64,000 nucleotides of DNA from the NCBI GenBank assembly GCA_964017065.1, contig OZ024783.1, forward strand, positions 15,856,902 to 15,920,901, given 5' to 3'. The DNA comes from Haliclona indistincta. Its lineage: Eukaryota; Porifera; Demospongiae; Haplosclerida; Chalinidae. Every line of letters starts with the position of its first letter. Positions within the stretch are counted from its first letter, which is position 1. This document shows positions 14,874-28,700 of the stretch, piece by piece. A program made the translations under genes and the position numbers. The notes beneath the pieces are model-generated. The model worked only from the letters and a program-made list of their open reading frames with translations, ran no database searches and had not been told where the DNA came from.

Positions 14874-15429
14874 CCGTATAGCCGGTTATTTTCGACTGGA
14901 TTTAATTTTCGATCACCGACTGCCGTTCGAAAATTAAATCCACGAAAATTTGAACCATACCAAAAATTTTGAACACCCAAAATTTTCTCGTGCAGACACA
15001 TGCGAACAGATCGAGGCTAGAGCCCACTTCCAACGCAGAATCTGACGGTAGCAGCGAGAAGCGATAGCAGTAAAACTGAACGCCAAGCGCCTCTGTTAGA
15101 GAAATGTCTGCCATGCGCACTGCTGCACGCGAGAGACTACTCGCACGATAAGCGAAAAGGCGGACACCGCGGTACAGCAACTTATCTTCGACTCCGTGGT
15201 TCCATTTAACAAATCATAAAATGTGGCTGGACGGTGGTTTAACGACTATTACAGTTCTCCAACAATTCGACGCCCGACTCGTCGACGCCATAGAGTTTGA
15301 GATGAAGCGAAGGGTAATAAATTTTCGCCTGGATTTTATTTTCGAACGGCGAGTGAGTATCGAAAATTAGATCCAATCTAAAATTTTACTAACGAAATAT
15401 TTGACCATCGAAAATAACCGGCTATACGG
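14874..15429. mobile_element. 556-bp MITE with TA flanks and 20+ bp TIRs
   Basis: The termini CCGTATAGCCGGTTATTTTCGA and its inverted counterpart are nearly perfect, flanked by TA (14872-14873 and 15430-15431). Internal blocks of TTCGAAAATTAAATCC recur in both orientations. It is inserted 27 bp after the preceding TTAA element. Confidence 0.8.
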
Positions 15430-16320
15430 TATAACAATTATTGATCCTTAAATGTGAGCTGTTTTAGAAAAGGGGTCACTTTGCTTCTGCAATTTTTGAA
15501 CGCACGCCTGCATGTTTTCAAATGGCTGCTAATTGGTCAGACATTGCTGAAACTGATAAATTTTTTTGTATATAATAATTTATTTGATCATTCTCCTTGT
15601 TGTAAATCAAATTTTAGAGGCATGGTACTAAATTTGGATGAATGGCAGCAAGTTTGTGTTCGAAAATTGCACAAGTGCACAGTGCACTTGTCTCAAATCT
15701 ACTCACATTAATAAAAAGATAAACATACGCACACAACATCACTTTTATTCTTATACAATTTTGCTTATGATATTACTTGCATTTTCACACAAACTGATCC
15801 ACCTGGGCTAGCTATAGCAGTTGACAAGCCTGCATGTGCTGTTGTTACTAAAATCCTCAACAACTTCATTTTTAGACAAACAATGAATTTTACTATAATT
15901 AAAGTACCGCTTTTTAATAACCAAGCAACTCCCATCATGCAATAGTAATTATTTGTTGACAAAGGTCTAGATCTGCTGTTTGTGCATCAGCCACACAATC
16001 CACTGTATTAAAATGTATGTGTAGATGCAAATAGAGCATGGAATACATGATCTCATTCAGTCATTCACGATACATTTTATTAAGCTGTTTGTTGTACAGC
16101 AAGTGGAAGATAGACCAAATTATTTAAAGAATTTTAGCAAAGGTACCGGGAGGGTAGAGGGAGGGTGGAGTTGTACAGGAAGAGTAGAGGGAGGGTAGAG
16201 ATCCATAATAATGTTCATTGTTGTTTTTGTAGACCTGATACATCAGGACTCTAAAGAATACTGTTTGTCAACAACAATAATTATGATCTGACTATTATAA
16301 TGCACTTCAAACTGCTTTAG
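15430..16320. other. Intergenic; G-rich run near right end
   Basis: No gene recognised. At 16147-16201 there are several GGGAGGGTAGAGGGAGGG-like runs that could form a G-quadruplex on the plus strand. Confidence 0.4.
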
Positions 16321-16532
16321 TAGTGAATGGTACATCAGTCTTTCACAACAACACTGGTATTGATGGAGGTGGACTGGCCTTGTACCGAAACTCTTACCTT
16401 GTATTTTATGAAAATTCTGTACTCAACTTCACTAATAACACTGCTCAGAGAGGTGGAGCTATATTTGTTGATGACCAACCAGGCGTGCAAGACCCATGTT
16501 TCTTCCAATACTCTGATTACACAAATCCTTAA
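16321..16532 (+). pseudogene. Single exon of a sponge-type beta-helix (PMP-like repeat) protein
   Basis: An acceptor (CTGCTTTAG) precedes a 70-codon frame with repeats such as NNTGIDGGGLALY and NNTAQRGGAIFVDD, then DPCFFQ. This GGA(L/I) pattern is that of right-handed beta-helix repeats found ahead of a cysteine-rich and multi-TM region in a large invertebrate family. A matching C-terminal region lies at 47.3-51 kb but 31 kb away. No neighbouring exons of the same family were found, and the frame ends at TAA, so this is probably a stranded fragment. Confidence 0.6.
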
Positions 16533-17034
16533 TCAGTGAAAGTTAAAACAACAACAGGCACTGTGTTTTATATTGTGTTTGTTAGTACTGTATGTGTGTA
16601 TTATCTGTATGTCTTGTTATCAGGTGCTGAAACCTGGACTCACTATAAAGGTAAGAGACAAGTTATTATATTGTGTATTGATCACTGTGTATTTGATAAT
16701 ATTATTTGTCCCCTTATAGCTATTTGGTGTTGCTATAGTGACTGCATGAGTGTGTTATTGAACTCATCTAGAATGTGAGTATAATGATACTGTTAACATG
16801 TTTTCTATGTTCATGAGATGTGTTTTATTTCTACAGATCTGCATGGTACATGTATCACAACAAATCAATTCCCTTCTTTCATTCTGTTGTTCCTTTACCA
16901 ATTATTGTCTTTATGTCACTATACACCCTCAACAAGAGCACATCTTGACCATCATACAGAGGAACACTCATCTCCATATCAAGGTGAATTACACCATGGT
17001 GTTAGTGTACATGTACACTTGTATGGTGTGTGTC

Positions 17035-17037
<3 letters not shown>

Positions 17038-17106
<69 letters not shown>

Positions 17107-17107
17107 A
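17038..17107. repeat. (CTGT)n microsatellite
   Basis: About 17 uninterrupted units of CTGT (read as TCTG in register). Confidence 0.97.
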
Positions 17108-18138
17108 TGCAGTCTACAGCACTATGTCATCAAGGGTCAGGATATAACTGATGGTTGAGTAGCTGGTGTACCAGAATGCAGTACTGTGTACAGTATACTG
17201 GAGCTAGGAGGAGCTGGTAACACACACTAACATGTGAGTCACAAACTAACACATGTTGTGCAGTGATGTTGATTCTATTACTATAGTCAGTAGCAACATG
17301 CAAGCACTCACTATCTGACCTACTGATAGTAGCCACACCTACCAACAAGTGAGCTGCCACTATACACTATAACATGTACAACTTAGTCACAGACCACACT
17401 GACCACTCTGCACTACCATTCCAGCTAGATTATCTATCCCAGCTCCCGTACTATGAACTGACCCATGCACTGTTCTCCTGATCATGCAGTTCTCACCACC
17501 AGCAAGTCAGTGCTCAGCTAGCTCATGTGTCACCACCTCCTGATGAGCTCCTGGAAACCACTGGAGATCGATGGTAAACCATACACACTGTACTGCATTG
17601 GTGTAACCACCAACCTACCACACTGTGATACATGTAAACAACCTACACACCAGTTCATTGTGTTCTCACTGCAGCAATCCATCATTATGGTGTATAGGAC
17701 TAACCTGAACATGCTTTATAAGTTCTGGTTCATCAGGTTTGCAGCTCTTGACAGATCGGTTGATAAGAAACCAACTCATGGACCCATCCTTCCCAAACAC
17801 CTCTTGTGACCATGCATGCGGTGGGCAGTGAAGCTGGCTGATCTCCTGCAGTTCATCCTGACAAACTGACCAGAGTAAAGCTCTAGAAGTAAAACAAGAA
17901 GAGACCCAGCGGTGGCACCACTCAACCAGTCTATGTGTGAACTAGTCCAATCTGTGTTGAGCTGCAGCACAACATGACTTGTTGTACTCACCAGCTCACA
18001 GCTAATATTGATGCTTCACTACCAAATGACACTAGTGCAGTAATTATTGTCATTGTGTGTTTGGATATTATAGATCATGCTAGAATGTATTACACTAGTA
18101 CACAGCTAGTGTAGTGCACTGATCTGAGCCTGAGCGAG
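17108..18138. other. No recognisable gene
   Basis: An open frame of 94 codons at 17525-17809 has no motif I recognise and no convincing splice context. Short exon-like segments near 16624-16650 and 16720-16772 have plausible borders but no protein identity. Confidence 0.3.
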
Positions 18139-18140
18139 TA

Positions 18141-19597
18141 GAGTAATTGATTAATTATAAACTTCCTCCGGTATCAATAATCGGCAATCCGTATGCCGAG
18201 AAAAAAGCAGACTTTCTAGCAAGGGACTGTATGTTTTAAAAGCTGTTCATGTCCCGATAAAGTAGTGATAATTATAAACGCTAGCCTTTCCCATAGACGG
18301 ACCTGTGATACAAAGGAAGGCGCTGCTCTATACAGTAATACAGAGACTTAACTCCGTCTTAGCGATTTATTTCTAAGCCGCAGCTGGCGCTGCTAACAAA
18401 AACACTTGCATGCAATTCCCACTAGTTAGCTCTACAAGGAGGCACAACCGCGACAAGCTGCAAAGCGTCCTCCTTCCTGTAAGGCATGACGATTAATTTT
18501 ATCGAACGAAAATTGCTGACTATGCTATTTTATGTTTTTAAAATTTTAGTGAGAGGATCATAATTTTAAAAGAGTGAGGATTTGAAAGTGCTGAATTATA
18601 GTTCAGATTTCATGTAACAAATCAATAAACATGCTTGTTTGAGGAAAATTAATTATTATGTACCTCCTTTTAGTTTGGGGTCTGAATCTGCATGTGTTTA
18701 CAAGTACATGTATCAAGACTTATATTTTCGCTCAACATATGAACAGAATTGAAGTCAAAGAGGACTTCTGAAGACTTCTGTTGGTACATGTACAAGTATC
18801 AAGTGATATTTTGGTAAACAATTTCAACTTACCAACAGAAGTCTTCGACATCATTCATCGCTGAGTACGTGTAACACCACTAGAGCTGTCTGCATGAGTC
18901 TGACAACTTATGATTCACATGATAATTTGGTTAACACACCAACAGAAGTCTTCAGAAGTTCTCTTCGACTTCTGTTCGTATGTTGAGCCAAAATATCACT
19001 TGATACATGTACTTGTAAACACATGCAGATTCAAACCCCAAACTATACAAGACTACGTTAGTAAAAGGAGGTACATAATAATTAATTTTCCTCAAACAAG
19101 CATGTTTATTGATTTGTTACATGTAATCTGAACTATTATTCAGCACTTTCAAATCCTCACTCTTTTAAAATTATGATCCTCTCACTAAAATGTTGACATA
19201 AAAATAAACATAAAATAGCATAGTCAGCAATTTTCGTTCGAGAAATTGTCATGCCTTACAGAAAGGAGGACGCTTTGCAGCTTGTCACGGTTGTGCCTCC
19301 TTGTAGAGCTAATTAACTAGTGCGAATTGCATGCAAGTGTTTCTGTTAGCAGCGCCAGCTGCGGCTTAGAAATAAATCGCTAAGATGGAGTTAAGTCTCT
19401 GTATGACGAAGATTGTGGTCAGCGTCGTCCTTTGTATCACAGGTCCGTCTATGGGAAAGGCTAGCGATTATAATTATCACTACTTTATCAGGACATGAAC
19501 AGCTTTTAAAACATACAGTCGCTTGCTGGAAAGTCTGCTTTTTCTCGGCATACGGATTGCCGTTTATTGATACCGGACGAAGTTTAATCAATTACTC
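18141..19597. mobile_element. 1.46-kb foldback element
   Basis: Two arms of about 680 bp (18141-18820 and 18920-19597) are inverted copies with scattered differences; the centre is near 18870. The ends GAGTAATTGATTAA and TTAATCAATTACTC are flanked by TA. Each arm itself holds a smaller palindrome based on CAACAGAAGTCTTC. It has no coding capacity. Confidence 0.85.
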
Positions 19598-19749
19598 TAT
19601 GATAGTCATAAGTTATCACGCGATCCACTGAATGTACGGAGGTGTCCGTTGTTTTACTATAAAGTCACGCCCTTCAACTGTGTCTATCTCAGCGCGTGCT
19701 CTTCAGCCCTTCTTCTTCTGTGTTCTCGTCACCTCTGTTATCGTACGGC

Positions 19750-22700
19750 ATGAGTTCTATTAGCCAGCATCAGGAAGAATTGGTTAGTTATCAATTAAAC
19801 AGTTGGTTATGCGCCTATCGATGTCACGCCCCACCACCCCCAACACGGGGCAAGGTGGGGCGCCACACTACGGTATTTGTGGTTTTACCAATGCACCAGG
19901 GATGGGGGAGGCGATTGGCATGCAAACTCCCACTTGTTCTTTTAATCTAGAGGAGCCACTTTTTATTCCCAGAGTTGTGTGTGTAGTTAGTCGACACAAC
20001 TTTCTACATAGGTATTTCTATTGCATTAATGTAGATTGCAACTATGAGCATGAGAAAATGCAAGACATATGATGCTCTACAGCTCTCTCTCATTGAAGCT
20101 AATACAATAGCGCCTTGTTTGTAACATCACTATAATTTGTACGACGACATGACGATGAACCCTACGACACAGCAGCCACAGTCTAGCGCAACAACGAGGC
20201 TTGGCGGTTATTATTTCCTCGAGCTTAGCTAATGTCTATGCTGTAGAAGCACGCTTAAGAACGGACAAAGCGAAAACACAGCTTTTGATCGGCGCCATTC
20301 TTACCGCTCGCCGGTTAGCGGCGCAGCGCACGCAGAAATACTAGTCTAGCAGCTGACCCTCTCCACGCCTGCTGATAATTGGGTGGACAGCGGGAGAGGG
20401 TCTAGCAAGCATTGTCATTCATCGAATTTTTATGAATAATAATAAAGTAAACCGCGTGTCGTAATCGTGCTCACACACAACGCCATCTTGAAATGATATT
20501 CATAATGTAAATACGTCATTCTACAAGCCACTAACCGGTGAATATAATTGACAGATTTATATTCATGACGAATCTGATTAAAAGTTTAAATGACAATGTT
20601 TGCTAGACCCTCTCCCGCCGTCCACCCAATTATCAGTAGCTGCTAGACTAGCAGAAATACGTAATAGATAAACGCTCATGTTAGATGAATATCATTATAA
20701 CACGGCCCCATCGCACGTGACGTCACAATCACGTGACTGGACCCTTCTCATACCTCTGGTACAGCGACGGAAACTGTAAACTCCAAGAAACTTGCCTGCA
20801 GAGTTTATCCATGACTGTATCCATGATCATCGCTGTCGCTTTATCCATGACTGTCGCTTTGCCGCGTGTACATAGCATTGCTAATACTGTTGCTGACCCC
20901 CAACGAGTACGGAAGATACATGGATGTGCACGACTGTGACGTGGCTATGTGTCTATCAAAGTCACAGCTAAAAGTTGGTGTTCTCGATGACCGCGTTTAC
21001 GCATGGATCTAGTGGACGTATCGCGCTAGTTTAAAACTAGTGAAAACTACAAGTATCTGCCTATCCAGATATCAAGTGGTTTTTCTTAACTCGCAAAGAT
21101 GTGCTGATTTCAGCCCTAACACTTTTATCACCAAAAAAATCGCCAAGTTCTGGTACATTTAGGGCTCATACTTCACTATGCTTGGAAGTTAAGCTCTCTA
21201 ACTTGCTGAGATTAAAACTGAATAATCATTCAAGCAGACTACAAAGGGAATTTTATTAACTCAGCTCCATACTTTTTCCTGGCCCTAACACATTTTTTCA
21301 TAATTACAAACCGATGCCTGGTACACAAGCAGCAACAACTTTACTGTCAACTAGCATAATCAGTCCAGATTTTCTGCGTGCACACACAGAAAATGATGTG
21401 TGATGGAATGATGGAATGATGTGTGAACACTCAAAGCAAATTTCAGTCCAATAGCAACTATAGTTACTTTTCTGCAGCTTTTCTGAATACAAAACATACT
21501 TGTTAACCACAAAACACAAAAGTGGCTCCTCTAGATTAAAAGCATGCACTGTACTTATCCCCCTACTGTTGAGCACAGTCCAAACAGAGAACACTATGCT
21601 ACATGTCCGAATTTGCATGTTTTACTGAAAAATACGAAAGTGTCAAATGTCCCACCCCTCGGACAGCAAACAGCTGGCAAATCCCACGTAACCCCCACCG
21701 TACCCGTGTTGGGGGTGGTGGGGCGTGACAATGATAGGCGCATTAGTCATGATAGAGAAAGCAACACATGTAGTTCTGGTGCTGGATCAGTCAGTGCATG
21801 TGTGAGCACTATAGTTGTGTGATAGTGAGGTGGTCATATCACTCAGTATGGGATCAGTAGTTCATTCAGGATGGAGACTGTAGCAATCTTTGTCTGATAC
21901 TGATTACATTATGTTGTGTTCTACTCACAGAATAAGGAACTCTTCGATGCTTGCCGTGTTGGTAATGTCAGCAAAGCAAAAGAGCTCCTTGATAGAGGAG
22001 CTAATATAAATTACCATCATCCTAATTGGCAATATGTGAGTATTGTTAGTGGTCACATGACGTGATGTGTACTATTAAGAGATCAGTATCTACTACCATA
22101 CTCAGTCAGTGGTTGAGCATTTGGTTCTGAACGTCTGTTAGTGTGTCCATCATTGACTAGCATGTACTGTACATGTGAGATATTTCTACTAGATACATCA
22201 TCCCATTCCTACGTACATTGTTGTTACACCTGACAAAGAAGTGCATCAATGGTCAAACTATAGTTGACTTTGTGTCACTAAATGAAATGTGTGCCATGCT
22301 TGTACATGTACTGTATAATAACCTATTTATACATGTGCTTTGATGTTTCATTTTGACTATTGACTACATGTCAGTCGAACACTACTTGATAGTGTGGTGT
22401 CGTGAGCTTTCCATTCCTCTCTTTTGTATAATGTGAGACATTGTGAGTGAGAACATGTATAGGAGCAGTAAATGGAATGATGTAGGCATCGATAGATACA
22501 TGTACATCATGGAGGACACTGTTTGATCAGTGGGGGACTTAATTTATAATGCAATATTAAATTATGTAATCATTAATTTTATTGCCAATTATTGTGTTAT
22601 TGTTGTCATTATTATTCAGATGACTCCTCTTCATGTTAGTTCATTGAAAAGACACTCCCAGGTTGTTGAAATGTTGCAGTCACAGCCTGGGATAGTGGTT

Positions 22701-25700
22701 GACTCATGCGATGAGGTATGACAATATACATGCAGTATTAGTGTGTAGTGTATGTGTAGTGTCAATTGCTTGTAGTGCACCAGGGGGGCACGGCAAGCTA
22801 ATTTAACAAGTAATAAAAACATTTTAACCAAAATGGAAGAGATTTAGGGTTGGTACATTTATCGAAAAAGTATGGAAACAAGATTTAAAATAAAAATGAT
22901 TGTAACAATAGCAGTGTAATGCTACCTCCCTATTAAATTAACCACAACTATCGAAAGCAGTTAATTTAGGGAGGTAGCATTACACTGCTATTGTTACAAT
23001 CCTTTTTATTTCAAATCTTGTTTCCATACTTTTTCGATAAATGTACCAACCCTAAATCTCTTCCATTTTGGTTAAAATGTTTTTATTACTTGTTTCTTTT
23101 CTTTTTTATTGATGACTTAGTTGGCACTTATGCTAATACAGTGTATAAAGAAAACTAAGTGCCGGGCAGCTCGGCAATGCACTCAATCGACTAGGCTGCA
23201 GTCTGCACTGCATGCAGCACGTACCATGCAACATTAGCTAAGCTTAAGCTAGCATTCTTACAAGCCTGAACAGACAAATCCGGTGTAACAGTGACGATTT
23301 GCTCGTTGTCTGCTGTGAACACTGCTAGTGGCAGCAGCTCTCGCGTTCCAAGAAATTTGTACTAAGGTGCGCTTGTTGGGGCGAGCCTGAGCGAGCCCCA
23401 CATTGATGGTGAAGTGCGTCCCACGTCGCGGGGAATGTTTGTATATGAATCCCATTAAGGGCAGACATTCAACTAGGGTCAAAGGTCATCGCGCGCGTTC
23501 GTGTGCGCGCGCGTACGTGTGCGCGCGCGTACAGAATTACTATAAAGGCTTGTTTGTAGCACCAACCGGTCAGTTGGTTCGGTAGCACAGCGGTTTAGTA
23601 TGGTGGCTTGTAATGCAGTCGGTCAGGGTTCGATTCTCGCAGAATGCATGTTTCTTTTGTGTTTTTATTTATTTATAAAAGTTAAGTTTTTAGCTCCATC
23701 CTTAGTGAGGCCTGTTTATGACGACTCTCCCGACGATCCTTAGTTAGGAAGACCCTCCCGACAATCCTTAGTTAGTTAGGAAGACCCTCCCGACGATCCT
23801 TAGTTAGGAAGACCCTCCCGACGATCCTTAGTTAGTTAGGAAGACCCTCCTACTTTGCGCAGTTAGGATAAGGTTTTTAGGGTTTTGGGTTTAGCTGTAT
23901 GTTAAACTTAGTGCTACAAACAAGCCTGTATGCGCGCGATGACCTTTGACCCTAGTTGAATGTCTGCCCTTAACGGGATTCTTTGTATATATGTATGTAT
24001 GTATCTGGCCGCGTGGTGCGTTTGTCCTTCCTATGTTCCCGAGAACTCACGTGCGCGTACACATTGACCACGCCCCATGATGTAATCCTCACGTGGCGCG
24101 ATTCAAAACAAGACAGCGACGCCAGGATCGACTTCTACAAGGTAAGAGTACTGCCAGGAAGCGACAACGAGCAGCAGAGCATAGATCTATGAGCAGAGTC
24201 ACCTGATCACAGAGCTCTACGACTGGAGCGACAACTGGAATACAAGAGCAGAGGGCTTAATGTTGTGCATATGTAGAAAAATATATTGTTCTTGAATTTT
24301 GCAGGACATAAATCAGCTCAGGCTCGCCCCCAGTATTTTATAAATGTACTAGTATCAGAATAATTACATACACGGGCGTGCGTGAGTAGGCGTAACCTAG
24401 TAACGGAGTTCAAAAGAATGATGGAATGGAGTCTGATTATGGACCAAAAATCGCTGTTTTCTCGAAAATACTCGCTAATTCTGCATGCTAGTGTTTTAGG
24501 CTTAAATAGATATCAGGTGCACTGCTCCCAACGACTAGTGTAGTTTCTGCGTAGGTTTTGTCTTGAATAGCTTACTAGCCACGGCGCTAGGCTCTCTGAA
24601 GAATTAGAAGAAGAAGAAGAAGATGAACAAACGGGTGACCACGTGAACTCTGGTTTACCACCTTAGACCTGGTTTCTTTTGCTTCTGAAGGTCTCTTTGT
24701 AATCGCACAAATCGTGCAAAGAGCTTCAGAACGTTAGATTAGCTTGAAACGCCCGTACGGCGAAGATATGGCAGTGCCTCTAGGCGAGACGCCATTTTTT
24801 CACGCCCATAGCACCTGGCCTTATAGTCTTTATTAGTAGACTCATTGTAAGCGCTTACCTCTTAGGATAGCCCCTAGGTAGTTAAAATACCCCTGATATC
24901 GTCAACAGCCAAGATATACGTGAATTATTGCGTTTAGCCTAAGTGTAGCCACCATCTTGTTTTCTGCCCAACCCTAAATATGCCACGACTACCGCGTGGC
25001 ATAATATGACGTATTGCTGACATACGACACGCCCACTACAATAAGGAATGTAGGAATGTAAGGCTTTGGAATGTATGCAGGATAGTTTAAACAGTTTGCC
25101 ATCGTGCTATAGTACATGATATCGAGCTCAAGTGTGCATTGTTTACACTCCAGGTCAAGGCAAGTAATATTCCAGAACAATCTACTGAAAATAGCTGAAA
25201 CAAGTTTTCTGCTGTTACAGTGATTGGATGACATTTGTGCATATTGAAGCCAGAGTTTGTGGGCCAGAGCCGAAATTTCTTTACATTATTAACCGAAAGA
25301 TGCTCAAGAATGATAGCAATGCTTATTTTGATCACGTTGGTGCTTTCTTGAGTGAATAATTTTGCCACGAGTTGAACCAATTCTCTATCTTCATCTCCCT
25401 TTACTGCAAAATCTAAATGAGCTAAGGGTGGGGTAAGGTAGCTTAAATGAAAGCTCTTGGGTAGTAGTATCCATTCCACAACATACTTACCGTTCAGATT
25501 GTCCTCTAAAGACGAAGCTGACCAGGAAAGTCGCAATTTATTTTGATTTACCCTACGTGCAGCAACGTCAGCATTACATCAGAATAAATATTAGCTTGTC
25601 GTACCCCCCTGGTATTGCACATTCCCAGAAATAAGCCGACACGGAGTTGATTTTACCGTCACACACTCCGTGCACGTCGAGCCCCAAAATCAATGGATGG

Positions 25701-28700
25701 GATTGAGTGCCTCGACTTTCATGCCTCGTATCTGCGCTCCAATTCACAGAGTGCTTGATGCCAACATCTAAAATTAAGCTTTAACTCACTATAACTCTAA
25801 TAGTCACGCTTAGAAGGTAGCTAGTTCAATTTAAGTTGTTCTAATTCGCTGTGAATTATTGCTGTATTATGGTCAAATGGACTCCATACATTCCCGCTCA
25901 ACATTGTGTTACCTTGGCTACTTCGAACAAATTTTTTGCAATGATGCGTCTATATTTTGACAGTTGCCAACTTCAGAAACTTTTGACGAAGGGTTAAATT
26001 GTATCCTAAACCAAATTTTAGCAGTTTTATCAAAATTTTAGCTTTTTCTAGTTAAAAATATAAATTCAAAAATGACAGACAATAAACAAAGTGATGAATA
26101 TAATTAATAAACAATGAATAATAATTATTAATGTACATTGTAGGCGTGCCATACATGTAAGTAGGGAAACAAGCTATCCAGCAGATGCAGCTTTATTACA
26201 GCTCTGCTTCTTCAACGATCCAATACTGCATTGTTAGCCAACTCATTATGATTTCTTGAATGTGTAGAAGCAGGAGCCCATCGAGACGACATGCGCAAGG
26301 GAGCATGCAACTCTGTATACGGTGAAATACAAACATGGTTACCCATCCTATTTTTAGTAATACATGTAATTATTCCCTATACGGTCATGCACATGGAACT
26401 GTATTACACAGTGAAGGATCGCAATCTACAATAAAGCAAAATTAATAGTTTCATTAGACTGACAAGAGACAGCAGCATGCAAAGTCCTAGCTGTAGTAGA
26501 CAAACTGTTGCGTTGTGAGCAGCGGCGTAGAGTAAAAGTTAAGAAAAATCTACGACTACTTCGGTACTGAATATATGTTGGAGTAAGTGGCGGTAGAAAT
26601 TACAAATTGCTTTCCACAGTGCGTCTTCGCTTGGGGAACTCTTCGAGCGCCTTGCCGTCAAAAGAACGTTTCATGTTTACAGTACATACAGTACGTTGGA
26701 TCACGATGTGCACGCCCAGTTTCTCAGGAGTCAATCATAAGTTTATTCTATAAAAGGGAATTACTATTTTAAACTTGTCAACCATGTTTGGATTTCACTA
26801 ACATGTACGGAGTTAGTTGCTCCCTCGTCGGCTTCCCCAGCTCAATATGCTCCTGGTAGAAGACTACTACTGTTAACATTGTTTAAAAGTTGTACGGGAC
26901 CTCCTCCAGCAGGCTATTGCAGCTCACGTCAAATGATAATAGTATTTCCTGTGATCTGTAGTCAGTAAACTATTGTAATGTGTCATACTTTACTGGTACA
27001 CACAATATCAGTCACCGTCTGATACTGTAATACACTAGTTACTGAATGTTTTATTGTGTGTATTTGTAGTACGGTCTTTTTCAGGTCGCTTGACGCGTTG
27101 CATGTACGAATTTGATAATTATTTCACATGACCAGTGCATGACGTGACACTGAGTGGTGTTAAAAATTGTCTTTCATACACATGAAAGGATACTCGGATG
27201 ATCTACGGTGGCTGATTGTGTGGATGAAGAAAGTTCATGGTATGACAGTAGCAGACATCGCCTCGACTCTCCTATTAGGCAAAAGGACTGTGCAGCGATA
27301 CATAAAAGATTTGAGCAAACGGGTAATGTGTCTTGTTTTGTCAAAAAGGACGGTCCTGACTGGTTGCTGGATGAATTTGATGAAGCAGTTCTTGTGCAGC
27401 TGATATTAGATAAGCCAGGAGTGTACCTCAATGAACTCCAGCACAAATTGGCGGTGACTGATGGGGTTGAAGTGTGCACTGCGACAATTTGGCGGACGCT
27501 AACACGAGGGTTAGGATTTACTCACAAGAGGATTAAACATCTACCTATGCAGAGGAGTAACAAAGCTAGAGTAGAATTCATGGCTGAAATTTCTGCATAT
27601 GATCCAGCAATGTTGGTATGGTTGGATGAGACTGGGTCGGACTAACGGAATGCAGTTAGAGAGTATGGGTATGCTCTTCGAGGCAAGACTCCACGAGCTT
27701 ATACCTTTAAGTCATGTGGTAAATGCTATACTAGTTTGTATAGCTTCAATGTCAGTTACAGGGTTAGAAGATGTCTACATAACTGAAGAGAATTTTAATG
27801 GAAGAAGCTTCGTAGAGTATGTCCGGCACAGCTTGCAGCCCATGCTGATGCCTTTTAATGGTATAAATCCAAAATCGGTTGTTATTATGGATAACACATC
27901 TATCCATCACATTGATGAAGTCATTTCTGCTATAGAATATAGAAGCAATTGGTGCAATTGTTAAATTCTTACCAACATACTGCCCTGACTTGAACCCAGT
28001 CGAAGAGGTTTTTTCAGAAGTAAAGCAGTGGATTAAGTCAAATGACATCATTTTTCAGAGTTCACAGAACCCTCGTGTCCTACTTGCAACAGCATTTAAT
28101 CTAGTTAGCCGACAAACTTGTCTGTCATACAGGATTCAGGATACATTAATTGATTATTACTTTTTGTGTTTTATCAGCATAACAAGAATAATGAATATAA
28201 ACAACTTACGCAGTCATTGTGACGGAGTACAATAGATCAAGCACTATATACTTAGCCAATCTCGTGTTTAATAGTAAGCTTGATCATAGCAAAAACGTTT
28301 CAGCAACAAAACCGACGTTTCGACCTCATGGGCCTTCTTCAGAATACTCAAAACACGTGTACAGTCTAGATAAGAAAATTTTAAGAAAACTACATGTACT
28401 AGGTGTGTTTTGTCCAAGCATCACTAAGTCTCACAGACCACAATCTAATTTGCATGTTTGAGGTGCATTCTTAATCCAAATAGCTTCCAAAACTCTTCTC
28501 TTGTTATAATTTTGTTCAACTTCCAAGATTTCAGATGCTTCCCAATCTGGTCTGTGTTCCTTGTCACATGTATGTACTGCTATTAATACCATTATGTCTA
28601 TCACATACTTTAACAGCATACTTGCATGTGTTCTTGTATTCTCTTCTCTAGTGTACTCTTAGTTTCTCCTATATAGCTAACTTCACAATCATGACATGGA

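Larger units (their letters stand above)
23376..24340. mobile_element. TIR element with tRNA-like head and minisatellite, absent from paralogous site
   Basis: The inverted ends share GGGGCGAGCCTGAGC (left near 23378, right near 24315-24331). Longer inner arms around 23440-23565 and 23905-23995 pair, including AGGGTCAAAGGTCATCGCGCGC. The paralogous copy near 32695 reads straight through (GCGCTTGTATTAG), which confirms an insertion. Alternating purine-pyrimidine runs of GCGCGC/GTGTGC lie at about 23490-23531. Confidence 0.7.
22781..25611. mobile_element. hAT-like element with nested insertions
   Basis: The ends CAGGGGGGCACGGCAAGCTAAT and, inverted, CAGGGGGGTACGACAAGCTAAT face inward and are flanked by GTAGTGCAC and GTATTGCAC, an imperfect 8-9 bp direct repeat. 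This fits hAT elements. Inside are a 286-bp palindrome (22807-23092), a second TIR element (about 23376-24340), and a 149-codon minus-strand frame (25536-25087) near the right end without a recognised hAT transposase motif. The core 22807-25005 recurs inverted at 32033-33256. Confidence 0.65.

Noticed and set aside
17525..17809. 94-codon open frame
   Set aside because: No motif, no splice context and no conserved relative in the window.
25087..25536. 149-codon minus-strand frame near the right end of the hAT-like element, considered as hAT transposase
   Set aside because: No hAT dimerisation or catalytic motif is visible; kept only as an unassigned frame inside the element.
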